Shown: positions 26,028 to 34,240 of the stretch, one piece after another
Layout of the letters: each line of letters starts with the position of its first letter
Numbering within the stretch: position 1 is the first letter of the stretch
Source: Gammaproteobacteria bacterium
Lineage (GTDB): Bacteria > Pseudomonadota > Gammaproteobacteria > Burkholderiales > Burkholderiaceae_B
Direction: 5' to 3'
Assembly: GCA_018815245.1 (NCBI GenBank)
Contig: JAHIXK010000017.1
Location: forward strand, 124,001 to 188,000
Length of the DNA stretch: 64,000 bases
Made by a program: the position numbers and the translations under genes
The notes under the pieces: generated by a model
Told to the model about the DNA's origin: nothing
Database searches by the model: none
Seen by the model: only the letters and a program-made list of their open reading frames with translations

Positions 26028-27058
26028 GCCAGTATTTCCAGCACTTTCTTGCTGCTGTAAAAACGCTGAAGGTGGCGGCGCAAAAATCCTTCAGCCACAC
26101 CTTCCTTGATCATCAGAACCGCCAGGTCAGGAATGTAGTTGTCCAGTTCATCGAGAATCATTTCACGGCTCACACCAATGTCATCAAGCAGGTCTTGAAG
26201 CGACTGCTCACCATATTTCTCAAAGAAAAAATCAACGCCCAGATCAATGCACGATTTCAAATAATTCGTGTTGCGGAATTCAAGCCAGAACTCGTACCCC
26301 ATCACCATGAATTCCTGCAAGTCCTGCTCGCTCAAATAATCACGGTAGGCGGTCAAGGGCCACTCGCGTACCACGTCCCAAAAAGCAAGGGCGCTGTTCA
26401 TGGCGGTTTCCCGGTATTGCTCGTTGTCCAGTGTTTCATCCACCATTTCCAGCGAACCTTTCACACCACTTTCCATCAGGTTTCGAACACGGTCCTCAAG
26501 GCCTTCCGACAAATCGGGCGCCTTGGCGCTCAACCACTCGCGCACCTTGCGCGTGCTGCTGGCCACGGTTGAAAACTTCATCAAGTTATTTTGCTCAAAC
26601 ACATAGCCTTTGAGCACGGTGAAAATGACATCGGACAAAAAATGGCGGAACGGCGTGCTGTTTCGAATGTTGGTGACGGCGTGGTCAAGCACACCGTCTT
26701 GCTCAAAAATTTTCTCGATGAAATCGGTCGCGATCGAATCGGAAATTACTTCGCCAATTTTTGTGGTTTGGCTGGCAGGAAACTCAAAAATACGATTGGC
26801 AATTTCACCAAACAGCTCGGGGATGGCGCCACCAATTTCCATTTCCACCGCATAGCGCTGGGCTGTGGCCTTGACCTTTTTTTCATCCACGGCATCGCGA
26901 AGTTTGATGTGCTCGAAACGATCCAGAATGTGCCCTACTTCATCGGCCAGCATGCCCTGGAATTTTTTTCCCTTCAGGTTTTGAAGCCAGAAAGCGACCT
27001 CGGCTTCCATCAATTGTGCAGCCAGATCACTGGGCACAGCCGCGTTTGTTTTCACCAT
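26024..27058 (-). CDS. Conserved soluble protein of unknown function
   Basis: This 344-residue protein is acidic, mostly helical and lacks a signal peptide or membrane span. It has repeated amphipathic segments, for example VGHILDRFEHIKLRDAVDEKKVK and LQDLLDDIGVSREMILDELDNYIPDL. I recognise no domain and no catalytic motif. Its start is an ATG at 27058, about 57 bp from the divergent exported-protein gene, so they may share a promoter region. The length and the clean frame argue it is real. Confidence 0.65.
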   Translation of the reverse strand: MVKTNAAVPSDLAAQLMEAEVAFWLQNLKGKKFQGMLADEVGHILDRFEHIKLRDAVDEKKVKATAQRYAVEMEIGGAIPELFGEIANRIFEFPASQTTKIGEVISDSIATDFIEKIFEQDGVLDHAVTNIRNSTPFRHFLSDVIFTVLKGYVFEQNNLMKFSTVASSTRKVREWLSAKAPDLSEGLEDRVRNLMESGVKGSLEMVDETLDNEQYRETAMNSALAFWDVVREWPLTAYRDYLSEQDLQEFMVMGYEFWLEFRNTNYLKSCIDLGVDFFFEKYGEQSLQDLLDDIGVSREMILDELDNYIPDLAVLMIKEGVAEGFLRRHLQRFYSSKKVLEILA

Positions 27059-27115
27059 GATCGACCCGATGTGTAGTAATGTTGGATGATTCTAACCTGC
27101 AGCACCAAAACCCCC

Positions 27116-27811
27116 ATGATCAAGAAACTGATTGCCCTCTACTTTATTAGTGCAGCCGCTCCAGCCATGGCACACCTGACCTGGATCGATGCCGGCGAAC
27201 AAAGCATGGGGCTGTCCACAGGGCACAATTTCCCCTCGAAGGAAATTACGGTGAAGGGTGAATACGTTCAATCCATTCGATGCGTGGATGCAAACCAGAG
27301 CGTGTTCAATCTTTCATTTGACACAAAAAGCATTCGCTACATTTATCCGCAAAAACCGGCCAACTGCGTGGCCCGACTTAAAACCAGTTTGATTGAACTG
27401 TCCCCAAGCCAAGGTGCACAGCACTTTGAGGAAAGCAAGGTCAGCAAAAACCTGATAGACAAGGTTCGGGGCAGCAAAAAATTTGAAGAGGAATATTTCA
27501 AATTGGCCCAGATCAAGCCGATCCAGATTGACGGCCCACTTTACAACGTGGATGTTGCGCAGTTTGTGATCAAGGCAAACGACCCTGAATCCATTTATGT
27601 TTACAGAAACGGCAAACCCTTGAGCAAGCAGCCCGTGGGGCTGGAGTACCCGGAAACGCCTGTCACTTTGTGGTCTGAAACAGATGCAGATGGCAAGGTC
27701 AAGTTGCTGTTGCAACCCACGTCCAAGGCACTGCTTCGAACATTGGTTACGGAGGAAAACGGGCAGCAATACAAAAGCCAGTTTTTGTCGGTCATTCTAG
27801 ACCCGAAATAA
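27116..27811 (+). CDS. Exported DUF4198-like protein
   Basis: From the ATG at 27116 the 231-residue product has a Sec signal (MIKKLIALYFISAAAPAMA) and then AHLTWID, with beta-rich sequence and a C-terminal Ig-like half (YVYRNGKPLSKQPVGLEYPETPVTLWSETDADGKVKLLL). This layout resembles DUF4198/NikM-type periplasmic proteins often linked to metal uptake. No transporter is adjacent here, so a metal role is only a hint. The first 10 codons of the longer frame lack a ribosome binding site. Confidence 0.6.
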   Translation: MIKKLIALYFISAAAPAMAHLTWIDAGEQSMGLSTGHNFPSKEITVKGEYVQSIRCVDANQSVFNLSFDTKSIRYIYPQKPANCVARLKTSLIELSPSQGAQHFEESKVSKNLIDKVRGSKKFEEEYFKLAQIKPIQIDGPLYNVDVAQFVIKANDPESIYVYRNGKPLSKQPVGLEYPETPVTLWSETDADGKVKLLLQPTSKALLRTLVTEENGQQYKSQFLSVILDPK

Positions 27812-27812
27812 A

Positions 27813-27845
27813 AAAATCCTGCAGCCTTGTAAGCTGCAGGATTTT
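27813..27845. terminator. Bidirectional terminator
   Basis: AAAATCCTGCAGC and GCTGCAGGATTTT form a perfect stem with A- and T-flanks, placed between two convergent genes. It can serve both. Confidence 0.85.
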
Positions 27846-27868
27846 CCATACACTACATGAGTTTTCGC

Positions 27869-28108
27869 TTAGTCAGCCAGATCAAACGGCTCGTCTGTTT
27901 CCGATGTGGCCAAAGTCAAATTGCTCACATTCTCGGGATCGCCAGTTTCAGAGGTTGTGCTTAACAAAGTGCCCGCTTCGGTCGAGCTGATGCTTCCATC
28001 ACTGCCAGCCGAGCCAAGGTTGAAAAGCGAGCCATCCCCACCACATGCAGCCAGCGTGAGAAGCAATACACCGCCCGCAGCCAGTCCTAGTTTCTGCTTC
28101 GAATTCAT
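27869..28108 (-). CDS. Small lipoprotein paired with the DUF4331 protein
   Basis: This 79-residue protein has a strong signal and lipobox (LAAGGVLLLTLAAC-GGDG), then a short Ser/Thr/Glu-rich tail with no predicted fold. AAGGAGT lies 6 bases before the ATG. It begins 10 bp after the DUF4331 gene on the same strand, so the two are co-transcribed. The tail is probably disordered. I recognise no family. Confidence 0.7.
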   Translation of the reverse strand: MNSKQKLGLAAGGVLLLTLAACGGDGSLFNLGSAGSDGSISSTEAGTLLSTTSETGDPENVSNLTLATSETDEPFDLAD

Positions 28109-28118
28109 TGCGTACTCC

Positions 28119-29726
28119 TTAGTTCTGGGTGGGTGCTGGTGCGCCTGAACCCGGTGTGGGTGTGCTCAGGAACGGAAAGCGCGACATAAATGGCACGCGA
28201 CCTTGATCCACAGCATCGTGAATGTTCAGCGAGGTATTGCCCAAGGGCACGCTGTTTGAACTGCAATCAGAACTTAATGTGGTGCCTGGCACGGTGTTTA
28301 AACCCAAGGCATTGCCACTGCCGTTGGCCACACACAAACCACCCATCACTGCCACCAACGAAATGTCAACTACATCGTCAATGGGTCGGCGACCGTTGGG
28401 GAATCCTGCTGCATCACCAAAAGCCAAGCCAAGCTTGTTCTGCGACCCAATCGGTGTGGGTGCTGTTTCAGTGTTCAAACGCAACATTTCAGACAACACC
28501 AGGTTGGCTGGGCGGTTCACGCCACCAATGCCGGCAAGAAACACGTTCAGCAAATCGGTGCGCGGGAAGTTGGTTGGCGCTGCACCAGCGTTGCCAGTAA
28601 GAACCAGGCTGATCAGCTGGGGCAAGGTGGGGTTGGACACATAGGTCAGGAACTGGCCATCGCCACTGGGCTTGGAGGCGTTAAAGCGGTCTTTGTCTTT
28701 CAAACCGATCACCACCTCGTTCACCAAAGGCATGCCCAGGCGTGAAACCTGCACCCATGCACCGCCTACTTTTGCAGCTTTCTGGTGACCTTGCCCCGGC
28801 ACGCCGTCGCCAATTTGAACCTGGCGCACGCTGGCTGTGGTCCAGCCACCCACCACATTCTCGGAACCGGGGGTCAGGCAATCCTTGTGAACTTCCAGCG
28901 CAATGCTGGTGATGTTTTTGTCTTGAATTGAATTGGCAGCGGCTGCATTTTCATTGGCGCGATTGGAAATGGTTGCAAAGTCTGCGTTCACCAAGTCGAA
29001 AATTGTGCCCAAATTCACTGCAAAGCCTTCCTGGCGCTGACCCACAAATACGCGGGCCTGGTTGGTGCCGGCTGCGCAACCAGGAATGGTCACGGTGTGA
29101 ATGTGTGCATCTGCATAAGCCTGATACGCTGCGGCATTGCCCAGGGTTTTTTCACCGATGTAGTCCACCGGCTTTTCCAGCGTGGTGCTGCCACCGCTGG
29201 TTTTGGCAACTGCGGTGCGGTTGTTGTTGCGGCGCCCATCGCGAACCACCGTCATGGTGTAGGTTTCATTCAGGTTCAAATTAGCACTGTTCAGGCCAGA
29301 TACACCGCCTTGCTGGATCAGGGGGATACTGACTGACTCGCCACCAATGGTTTGCTTCAGGTCGCGCAAATTATTTCTGAAATTAAATTGAAATGTAATT
29401 TCTTCCTGGGCATCGCCATCGTTGTCAATGTGGATTTCGTACAGCGCATTCGGATCCATCGAGAAATAATTCGGACCGCCGTACCCATCCTGCAAGGGCT
29501 GATAGTTGGCAATCACGGTGATGAAATCAGAGCGGTCGGTTTCATAGCTTCGGAACATGTAAAAGTCTGTTCCGTCCGCTTTGGGCGTGGTGGTAATTGA
29601 AGGCGCTTCGCGGTGGCTAGAGGCAATTGCCGCCACACTGATGGTGGCCAACAATCCACCCATTAGAATTTTTCGCTTGAAACCATTCTTGTTATTCGCT
29701 GCTTTTGTCTTCCTTGATGTATTCAT
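28119..29726 (-). CDS. DUF4331 family exported protein
   Basis: This 535-residue protein carries a Sec signal (KRKILMGGLLATISVAAIASSHREAPSI). The SSHREAP motif directly after the signal marks DUF4331, followed by KADGTDFYMFRSYE and YEIHIDNDGDAQEEITFQFNF. The family is exported, of unknown function, and often neighbours TPR proteins or extracytoplasmic sigma factors. Here the only partner is a small lipoprotein. GAGGATGG precedes the ATG. Confidence 0.85.
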   Translation of the reverse strand: MNTSRKTKAANNKNGFKRKILMGGLLATISVAAIASSHREAPSITTTPKADGTDFYMFRSYETDRSDFITVIANYQPLQDGYGGPNYFSMDPNALYEIHIDNDGDAQEEITFQFNFRNNLRDLKQTIGGESVSIPLIQQGGVSGLNSANLNLNETYTMTVVRDGRRNNNRTAVAKTSGGSTTLEKPVDYIGEKTLGNAAAYQAYADAHIHTVTIPGCAAGTNQARVFVGQRQEGFAVNLGTIFDLVNADFATISNRANENAAAANSIQDKNITSIALEVHKDCLTPGSENVVGGWTTASVRQVQIGDGVPGQGHQKAAKVGGAWVQVSRLGMPLVNEVVIGLKDKDRFNASKPSGDGQFLTYVSNPTLPQLISLVLTGNAGAAPTNFPRTDLLNVFLAGIGGVNRPANLVLSEMLRLNTETAPTPIGSQNKLGLAFGDAAGFPNGRRPIDDVVDISLVAVMGGLCVANGSGNALGLNTVPGTTLSSDCSSNSVPLGNTSLNIHDAVDQGRVPFMSRFPFLSTPTPGSGAPAPTQN

Positions 29727-29983
29727 TTTTTTCCATCCTCACTTCTAATTGGAACTACAAAAACCAAACCAAAACCATTGCTGCCTGAGTATATTGCCCA
29801 TTAATTATTCGCACAATAACAATAGTTACAGCAATAAATATGTATTTAACTTACTAACCATCTGGGTAACGTTTGGATGCACCAACACAAACTATATGGG
29901 TTCGTTCTGGGCAGAAAACAGGCGGGGAAATTGAACCAGCCCCGTATTGCAGGGGCCGGCGTTGATCAAGACAACATCAGCAA
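29727..29983. other. Intergenic region between DUF4331 and symporter genes
   Basis: The 257 bp are AT-rich in the half next to DUF4331 and presumably hold its promoter. On the minus strand a stem GCCCC/GGGGC (29939-29956) followed by a weak T-rich stretch may end the symporter transcript. No coding sequence is supported. Confidence 0.4.
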
Positions 29984-31327
29984 CTACTTGTTGGCAAAAT
30001 ATTCATTGGTCAATTTGACAATCACAGGTGACAATAAAATCAGGGAGATCAGGTTGGGAAGGGCCATGAATGCATTCAACGTGTCGGCAACAAGCCAGAC
30101 AAAATCGAGATGAGTCACCGCACCTACCAGCACAAAACCTGTCCACAACACGCGGTAAGGTTTGATGATGGCTGTACCTGCTATGAACTCCCAGCACTTC
30201 TCACCGAAATAAGACCAACCGATGATGGTTGAGAACGCGAAAAATGCCAGGGCGATGGCAAGTATGTATTCACCGAACCCAGGCAAACCGGTTGCGTATG
30301 CACTTGAACTGAGCGCGGCACCATTGGCACCACTGTTCCACACACCAGTGACCACGATCACCAAACCGGTCATGGTACACACGATGATGGTGTCGATGAA
30401 GGTACCCATCATGCCCACCATGCCAGATTCAACCGGGTTCTTGCTTTGACCCGCAGCCTGCGCAATACCGGCAGTACCCAAACCAGCTTCATTGGAAAAA
30501 ATACCGCGTGCCACCCCGTAACGAATGGCCAGCATGATCGCGGCGCCCGCAAAACCACCGGTTGCGGCAACCGGATTGAATGCGCTGTGGAAGATCAGTG
30601 CAAATGCGGCAGGAATTTCCTGAATGTAAATAGCCAGAACGATCAGGGACGTAATAATGTAGGCAATGCACATGAATGGCACAATTTTCTGGGCCACTGC
30701 ACCAATCCGCTTTACCCCGCCAATCAACACAAAACCCACCAGCACGGTCATCACAATGCCGGAAATCCAGGTGTCGATGCCGAAAGTCACTTTCAACACG
30801 TCGGCAACGCTGTTGGACTGCACCATGTTGCCAATACCAAAACCAGCCAAGCCGCCGAACAAGGCAAAAGCAATGCCCAGCCATTTCCAGTTTTTACCCA
30901 AGCCATTTTTAATGGCATACATGGGGCCACCCACCTGCTGGCCCAATTCATCCGTTTCGCGATAATGAACCGCCAACAAAACTTCTGCGTATTTGGTAGC
31001 CATTCCAACCAAGGCGGTCATCCACATCCAGAACAAAGCACCTGGCCCACCCAAGGCAATGGCAGTGGCCACCCCAGCAATGTTACCGGTACCCACCGTG
31101 GCAGCAAGCGCTGTCATCAATGCGGCATATGGCGTGATGTCGCCCTTGGCATCCGCTTCGGGTGTGCGACTTTTCCAGATCCAGCGAAAGCCCAAACCAA
31201 TCTTGAAAATTGGCATCAACTTCAAGCGTAACTGCAAATACAAGCCAGTACCCAGAATGGCAATCAACATGGGGGGCCCCCACACAATGCCGTTGACTGC
31301 GTTAACAAACTGCGTGAGTGCTTCCAT
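29984..31327 (-). CDS. AGCS-family sodium:alanine/glycine symporter
   Basis: This 447-residue inner-membrane protein has about 10 helices and the AGCS signatures GTGNIAGVATAIALGGPGALFWMWMTALVGMATKYAEV (about 75-113) and RYGVARGIFSNEAGLGTAGIAQAAG (about 265-290). It imports alanine or glycine with sodium. It is preceded by AAGGAGAACAAGGC before the ATG and is apparently monocistronic. Confidence 0.95.
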   Translation of the reverse strand: MEALTQFVNAVNGIVWGPPMLIAILGTGLYLQLRLKLMPIFKIGLGFRWIWKSRTPEADAKGDITPYAALMTALAATVGTGNIAGVATAIALGGPGALFWMWMTALVGMATKYAEVLLAVHYRETDELGQQVGGPMYAIKNGLGKNWKWLGIAFALFGGLAGFGIGNMVQSNSVADVLKVTFGIDTWISGIVMTVLVGFVLIGGVKRIGAVAQKIVPFMCIAYIITSLIVLAIYIQEIPAAFALIFHSAFNPVAATGGFAGAAIMLAIRYGVARGIFSNEAGLGTAGIAQAAGQSKNPVESGMVGMMGTFIDTIIVCTMTGLVIVVTGVWNSGANGAALSSSAYATGLPGFGEYILAIALAFFAFSTIIGWSYFGEKCWEFIAGTAIIKPYRVLWTGFVLVGAVTHLDFVWLVADTLNAFMALPNLISLILLSPVIVKLTNEYFANK

Positions 31328-31454
31328 GCCTTGTTCTCCTTGTTGTGTGAAAAGCGATATGCGCCAACTTGGGGCTGTGGTGTTGCAATTGCATCTTAGT
31401 ACGCAAGCAACGTGCCCAAGAAACCTTTTTTAACAAATTCCGTAATTTTTCAAC

Positions 31455-31483
31455 AAAAAACCCCGAACCAGGTCGGGGTTTTT
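31455..31483. terminator. Intrinsic terminator after the 42-residue protein gene
   Basis: AAAAAACCCCGA-ACCAGG-TCGGGGTTTTT forms a stem flanked by A- and T-runs and can act in both directions. It lies 20 bp past the stop of the leftward small gene. Confidence 0.8.
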
Positions 31484-31502
31484 GCAGAAAAAGCGGCGCA
31501 AC

Positions 31503-31631
31503 TTACTCTTTCTTTTCAGGCTGCTTTTCACTGGTTTTGGGCTGATCACCCAAAATAGATTTGGCTGGACAAATATTGAAGGCAGGACATTTTTTACAAC
31601 CAACAGCAATCGCAATCGGGCAAACAGTCAT
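31503..31631 (-). CDS. 42-residue Cys-rich small protein
   Basis: A short frame with ATG at 31631, GAGGA six bases upstream and its own terminator encodes MTVCPIAIAVGCKKCPAFN followed by ICPAKSILGDQ and a Lys/Glu tail. Four Cys residues in a CP-x7-CxxCP-x4-CP layout suggest zinc or iron-sulfur binding. I have the impression that similar peptides exist in other betaproteobacteria but cannot name a family. It lies between the symporter gene and the FadL-like gene, with a promoter presumably in the 297 bp to its right. Confidence 0.6.
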   Translation of the reverse strand: MTVCPIAIAVGCKKCPAFNICPAKSILGDQPKTSEKQPEKKE

Positions 31632-31928
31632 GGCGATCCTCGTTTCGGGTTAAGGGAATACTCCCGCTTTTAGTATTGCAGGTGTCGCCCATTCAGCCAA
31701 TACCCAATGCAGCATGAATGCCTGATTTAAAAAAACAATTGAACGATTGATTGAATTTGGGTTACATTTCGATGACCGCAATGTTAATTGTTGTAAACAT
31801 AGTGCGGTGGCGCAAAAATATGCGTTAGGCGCCTGAAACTAAACTTTTAAAAACAACCCGCTAAAAACTCACGACACCTTAAGTTGGGCGCACTGCGACC
31901 CAACGCGTCGGAGCGAGGAGACAGACCA
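31632..31928. promoter_or_regulatory. Divergent promoter region with a leader hairpin before the FadL-like gene
   Basis: These 297 bp separate the Cys-rich protein and the FadL-like gene. The right end has GTTGGG-N10-CCCAAC (31883-31904), a perfect 6 bp stem just before the GAGGAG ribosome binding site. The middle is AT-rich. No further gene is supported. Confidence 0.45.
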
Positions 31929-33428
31929 ATGACATTTTTACAGCAAGGCCCCCTCCTAAAGAGGGCCTTTGCCGTCGTGTTTTCATTGACGGCCCTCACT
32001 TCAAGCCAGCATGCATTTGCCGGTGGCACAGCCAATGACAACCAAGGCACCATGGGCATTGCGACGGCCGGCGCAGGCCAAGCCGCCGATGCGGCAGACG
32101 CCTCCGTTATTTTCTTTAACCCCGCAGCCCTTACCCGGTTTAAACGCATTGAAGTGTTGAGTGTTGCCAGCATTGTCACGTTTGACAACGACTACACCTC
32201 GCGGCAGGACAACGATGGACCGCAGACCAATTCCGGCACGACAGGATCAAAAGGCCAGTTTTTCTCCAGAAAAGACGGCTACGATTCCGCCCTCTTCATT
32301 CCGGGCCTGTTTGTGGCGGTGCCTGTTACACCCAAACTGGTTGTGGGTTTCAGTGCATCCGGTTCGCATGGTTTGCTGACCCGTTACCAAGAGGACTACC
32401 CGGGCCGCGGACAAGGGCGTGAAAGCGATTTGAAGGTAACGCGCCTGAACCTTGGCTTTGGTTACAAAATCACACCCACCTTGTCACTGGGTGCCAACGG
32501 TTCCTACGAACGCTATTTCCAGTCCATCAAACTTCGTTTGAATTTCCGCGATGCGGTCAACAAACTGGGGCCAGACGGAGTCGACACTGCGACAGCGCTG
32601 GACGGGATTGCTTCCTCGGGGATTGATTCACGTGCCGAAGTGCCCGATGAAACCGATGCCAAGCTGCGCATTTTCGGCTGGGCTTTAAATGCACAGGCGG
32701 GCCTGCTGTGGGAACCCAGCGAAGTAACGCGAATCGGTTTGTCCTATCGTCCCAAAACGCGATTCAACGGCAACAGTGGGAAGCTGACCATCAACGAGAA
32801 CGAAAACACAGCGGCGTTCCGGGATTTTCTGGCAACCAGCCCCTTCACCAACGGCACGGGTGGTAATTTGCTGGGTGTTGATGGCGCAACGTCTGCTGGT
32901 GACCTGTCTCCAGATCAACGGGTTCGTCAAAGCGTGATTTTTCCGGACGAACTTCGTGCGTCAATTTTTCACCATTACAGCCCAAGGCTGGACTTGATGG
33001 CCACCTACACCTATCAAGACTACACCGAAACATTTTTGCGTTACGAACGCGAAAGCAATGGTCGACTGGTTGAAAACGTTCCCCAGAATTTCCGGGTTGC
33101 ACATTCCTACCGCATTGGCATGAACTACAAGCTGTACCAACGCCTGACCCTGCACGCAGGCTATGCACAGGAAAACGGTGTGGTGGGCGACGATTTGCGG
33201 ATCCCGATTTTGCCCGACAACGACCGCCGCTTCTACGGCCTTGGCGCCAGTTTCACCCCCAGCCGGGACACCACCTTGTCGGTGGGCTATCAACTGTTGG
33301 ATGTGGATGCTGGCGAAGTGGGCAACAACGACCAGATCACGCCACGCGAAGTGTCGGGCGGCGAATACAAGGGCATTGCCGACCTGGACGCGCAGTTCTT
33401 TTCTTTCAGTCTGATTCAAAGGTTTTAA
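31929..33428 (+). CDS. OmpP1/FadL-family outer membrane protein
   Basis: From the ATG at 31929 (GAGGAGA ribosome site) the 499-residue protein has a signal ending about SSQHAFA. FadL hallmarks follow: GTMGIATAGAGQAADAADASVIFFNPAALTRF, then beta-barrel strands and a C-terminal FSFSLIQRF ending in Phe. FadL proteins admit long-chain fatty acids or hydrophobic xenobiotics through the outer membrane. The longer frame open from 31884 has no ribosome binding site. Its stop overlaps the convergent FGE gene by 4 bp. Nearby acyl-CoA ligase, thiolase and SDR genes fit a role in hydrophobic-substrate uptake. Confidence 0.88.
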   Translation: MTFLQQGPLLKRAFAVVFSLTALTSSQHAFAGGTANDNQGTMGIATAGAGQAADAADASVIFFNPAALTRFKRIEVLSVASIVTFDNDYTSRQDNDGPQTNSGTTGSKGQFFSRKDGYDSALFIPGLFVAVPVTPKLVVGFSASGSHGLLTRYQEDYPGRGQGRESDLKVTRLNLGFGYKITPTLSLGANGSYERYFQSIKLRLNFRDAVNKLGPDGVDTATALDGIASSGIDSRAEVPDETDAKLRIFGWALNAQAGLLWEPSEVTRIGLSYRPKTRFNGNSGKLTINENENTAAFRDFLATSPFTNGTGGNLLGVDGATSAGDLSPDQRVRQSVIFPDELRASIFHHYSPRLDLMATYTYQDYTETFLRYERESNGRLVENVPQNFRVAHSYRIGMNYKLYQRLTLHAGYAQENGVVGDDLRIPILPDNDRRFYGLGASFTPSRDTTLSVGYQLLDVDAGEVGNNDQITPREVSGGEYKGIADLDAQFFSFSLIQRF

Positions 33429-34240
33429 GGTTTATAAGCACATCGAAAACCGATGTGCGACGTGCTGCTGGCCCCCGCAACACCCATTCGCGCGGCGGGC
33501 CGGTAACGCAGGCAATATTCTGCTGCGCACAAATGCGAACCGCCTTTCAGGGTGAACAGGGTGTTTGAATCTTGTTGTGGGCTGCATGAACAGCAAGGAG
33601 AAGACTTTGTAAAAGCAGATTGGGTCCATTCCCACACATTGCCAATCATGTCGTGTAAGCCAAACCCATTGGGCGGGAATTGACCCACAGCCACGGTGGC
33701 AGGTGTTCCGCCCGGGGCGTAATACCAGGGAAATGCACCCTGCCACACCTGCGCCATGCGCTGGCCGTTCGGTGCAAATTCTTCGCCCCAGGCAAACTGG
33801 GCGTTGTGCAAGCCTCCGCGTGCAGCAAACTCCCATTCAGCTTCGGTGGGCAGTCGCCCACCTGCCCAGGCCGCATAGGCCTTGGCATCTTCCAGGGCGA
33901 TGTGCACTACAGGGTGTTGATCGAAATCGCCCGGCAAATCAAGGCCGGGGTTCGGGTTGTGCCAACACGCCACCTGCACCGCTTTCCACCAAGCGTCGGG
34001 ATTGTTCAAAGGCACGGGCCCCTGTGTCATCTGAAACACATGCGAATGCCCCAGCCGCTCGGCCAGGGTCACGTACTTTGTGGCGTCTACAAATGCTGCG
34101 AAATCTGAATTGCGCACCGGAAAAATATCGATGGCGAATTCAACCACGCTTGCCGTGCGCTCGGGGCGCTCCTCGGGGTAGTGGCGATTCGAGCCCATGA
34201 TGAATTCGCCACCCGGAAGCAATGCATTTTTTCTAGACAT
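33425..34240 (-). CDS. Formylglycine-generating enzyme (sulfatase-activating)
   Basis: This 271-residue protein of the FGE/SUMF1 family starts LLPGGEFIMGSNRHYPEERP. It has LPTEAEWEFAARGG (about 130), MIGNVWEWT (about 200) and the active-site stretch KGGSHLCAAEYCLRYRPAAR (about 230-250). The two Cys residues of that stretch match those that oxidise a sulfatase Cys to formylglycine. It overlaps the sulfatase gene by 8 bp on the same strand, so the enzyme and its substrate are co-produced. The protein has no signal peptide, fitting cytosolic modification before Tat export. Confidence 0.92.
   Translation of the reverse strand: MSRKNALLPGGEFIMGSNRHYPEERPERTASVVEFAIDIFPVRNSDFAAFVDATKYVTLAERLGHSHVFQMTQGPVPLNNPDAWWKAVQVACWHNPNPGLDLPGDFDQHPVVHIALEDAKAYAAWAGGRLPTEAEWEFAARGGLHNAQFAWGEEFAPNGQRMAQVWQGAFPWYYAPGGTPATVAVGQFPPNGFGLHDMIGNVWEWTQSAFTKSSPCCSCSPQQDSNTLFTLKGGSHLCAAEYCLRYRPAARMGVAGASSTSHIGFRCAYKP

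Noticed and set aside
27086-27115. Upstream start for the DUF4198-like protein
   Set aside because: The extra ten codons precede a clear Sec signal and have no ribosome binding site.
30446-31231. 261-codon open frame on the plus strand
   Set aside because: Antisense to the AGCS symporter, with His/Asn/Gln-rich sequence typical of shadow frames.
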